NCBI GenBank assembly: GCA_023387555.1
Contig: JAEWHY010000386.1
Location: 1 to 13,649 of the forward strand
DNA length: 13,649 nt
Direction: 5' to 3'
Source of the DNA: Pseudomonadota bacterium
GTDB taxonomy: Bacteria; Pseudomonadota; Alphaproteobacteria; Rhizobiales; Xanthobacteraceae
The notes below the pieces were generated by a model, which was not told the origin of the DNA, made no database searches, and saw nothing but the letters and a program-made list of their open reading frames with translations. The stretch's first letter is position 1. The number at the start of each line of letters is the position of its first letter. Of this stretch, positions 13,342 through 13,649 are shown one piece after another. The translations under genes were made by a program, and so were the position numbers.

Positions 13342-13649
13342 ATGGCCGCGTCCGGAGCGCCGAAAGACGGAATTACCGGTCTCATTGCTGCGTTCAGCAA
13401 CAAGCTGGATGAGGCGACGATCGCGTCCTACGCCCATTCACTGGCGCACTGGGACGCTGAAGGGACCACGGCGACCACGGCCGCGTTTCAGACGCTGGAC
13501 ACCAAGGCGTCCGGCCTGCTCACGCACGTTTCGATGATGATTGCGGGTCTCGGCATCTGCGCGCCGCTTCTGGCGCAGCACCGGATCGAGGAACTCGTCA
13601 TCGGTTTCGAAATCATCGTCTATCTGTTGATCGCGGTCGGCTGCCTGCG
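13342..13649 (+). CDS. Membrane protein, N-terminal part only, resembling the PycTM/DUF5706 type
   Basis: An open frame begins with ATG 13342, 2 nt after the pheS stop, and runs off the window after 102 codons. A soluble segment (ITGLIAAFSNKLDEATIASYAHSL, then AEGTTATTAAFQTL) is followed by DTKASGLL at 53-60. Two predicted transmembrane helices follow (about 61-78 and 85-102). The arrangement of amphipathic helix, D-T-K-A..LL at the membrane edge and a TM helix resembles the PycTM (DUF5706) membrane effector family of Pycsar defence systems and relatives. That match is from memory of the motif and is tentative. GGGAGGA inside the end of pheS (13321-13327) is 14 nt upstream, so translation may depend on coupling to pheS. 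There is no nearby cyclase gene. Confidence 0.6.
   Translation, partial: MAASGAPKDGITGLIAAFSNKLDEATIASYAHSLAHWDAEGTTATTAAFQTLDTKASGLLTHVSMMIAGLGICAPLLAQHRIEELVIGFEIIVYLLIAVGCL

Noticed and set aside
1..13649. Search for tRNA genes, CRISPR arrays, insertion sequence ends, integrases or attachment sites
   Set aside because: None seen: no regularly spaced repeats, no transposase or recombinase motifs, and no tRNA-like cloverleaf noticed by eye.

Overview
The window is GC-rich chromosomal DNA with the gene repertoire of an alphaproteobacterium of the order Hyphomicrobiales. The best fit is the Bradyrhizobium / Rhodopseudomonas / Afipia / Nitrobacter neighbourhood. This is inferred from protein character, from a CTCCCC-GCTTGC-GGGGAG palindrome of a type I associate with those genomes, and from the IF-3 N-terminus; no database search was possible. 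There is no sign of phage, insertion sequence, integrase, CRISPR array, tRNA or rRNA. Most genes are housekeeping or conserved accessory genes.

Left part (1-2900): the 3' part of hisF (histidine biosynthesis) meets a convergent gene for an exported SH3-domain protein, with a palindromic repeat between them. Divergent from the SH3 gene is a D-2-hydroxyacid dehydrogenase of the glyoxylate/hydroxypyruvate reductase type. A small exported protein of unknown function follows. Middle part (2900-8400): a minus-strand MoeB/ThiF-like adenylyltransferase lacks the usual zinc cysteines. Divergent from it is an exported protein with a peptidoglycan-binding-like domain and a trypsin fold in which two of the three catalytic residues appear replaced. 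A minus-strand pair (alpha/beta hydrolase, then enoyl-CoA hydratase) follows, separated by 10 nt. A GT4-type glycosyltransferase diverges from the hydrolase.

Right part (8400-13649): the translation cluster infC ... rpmI-rplT ... pheS. infC almost certainly starts at a rare ATT codon at 8574, the start known for autoregulated E. coli infC. The usual infC-rpmI-rplT run is interrupted by a small exported protein gene and by an antisense SAM-dependent methyltransferase gene. A 389-bp gene-free leader precedes rpmI; it holds three hairpins and a possible alternative pairing that would disrupt the last one. Between rplT and pheS lies a two-TM membrane protein gene, and directly after pheS, where pheT might be expected, another membrane protein gene begins and runs off the window. 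That protein carries a D-T-K-A..LL stretch resembling the PycTM (DUF5706) membrane effector family.

The points most worth a second look are the ATT start of infC, the apparent pseudoprotease, the rpmI leader, the perfect 13-bp inverted repeat inside the methyltransferase gene, and the membrane protein gene abutting pheS. I see no clear-cut new multi-gene system; the rpmI leader and the gene after pheS come closest.
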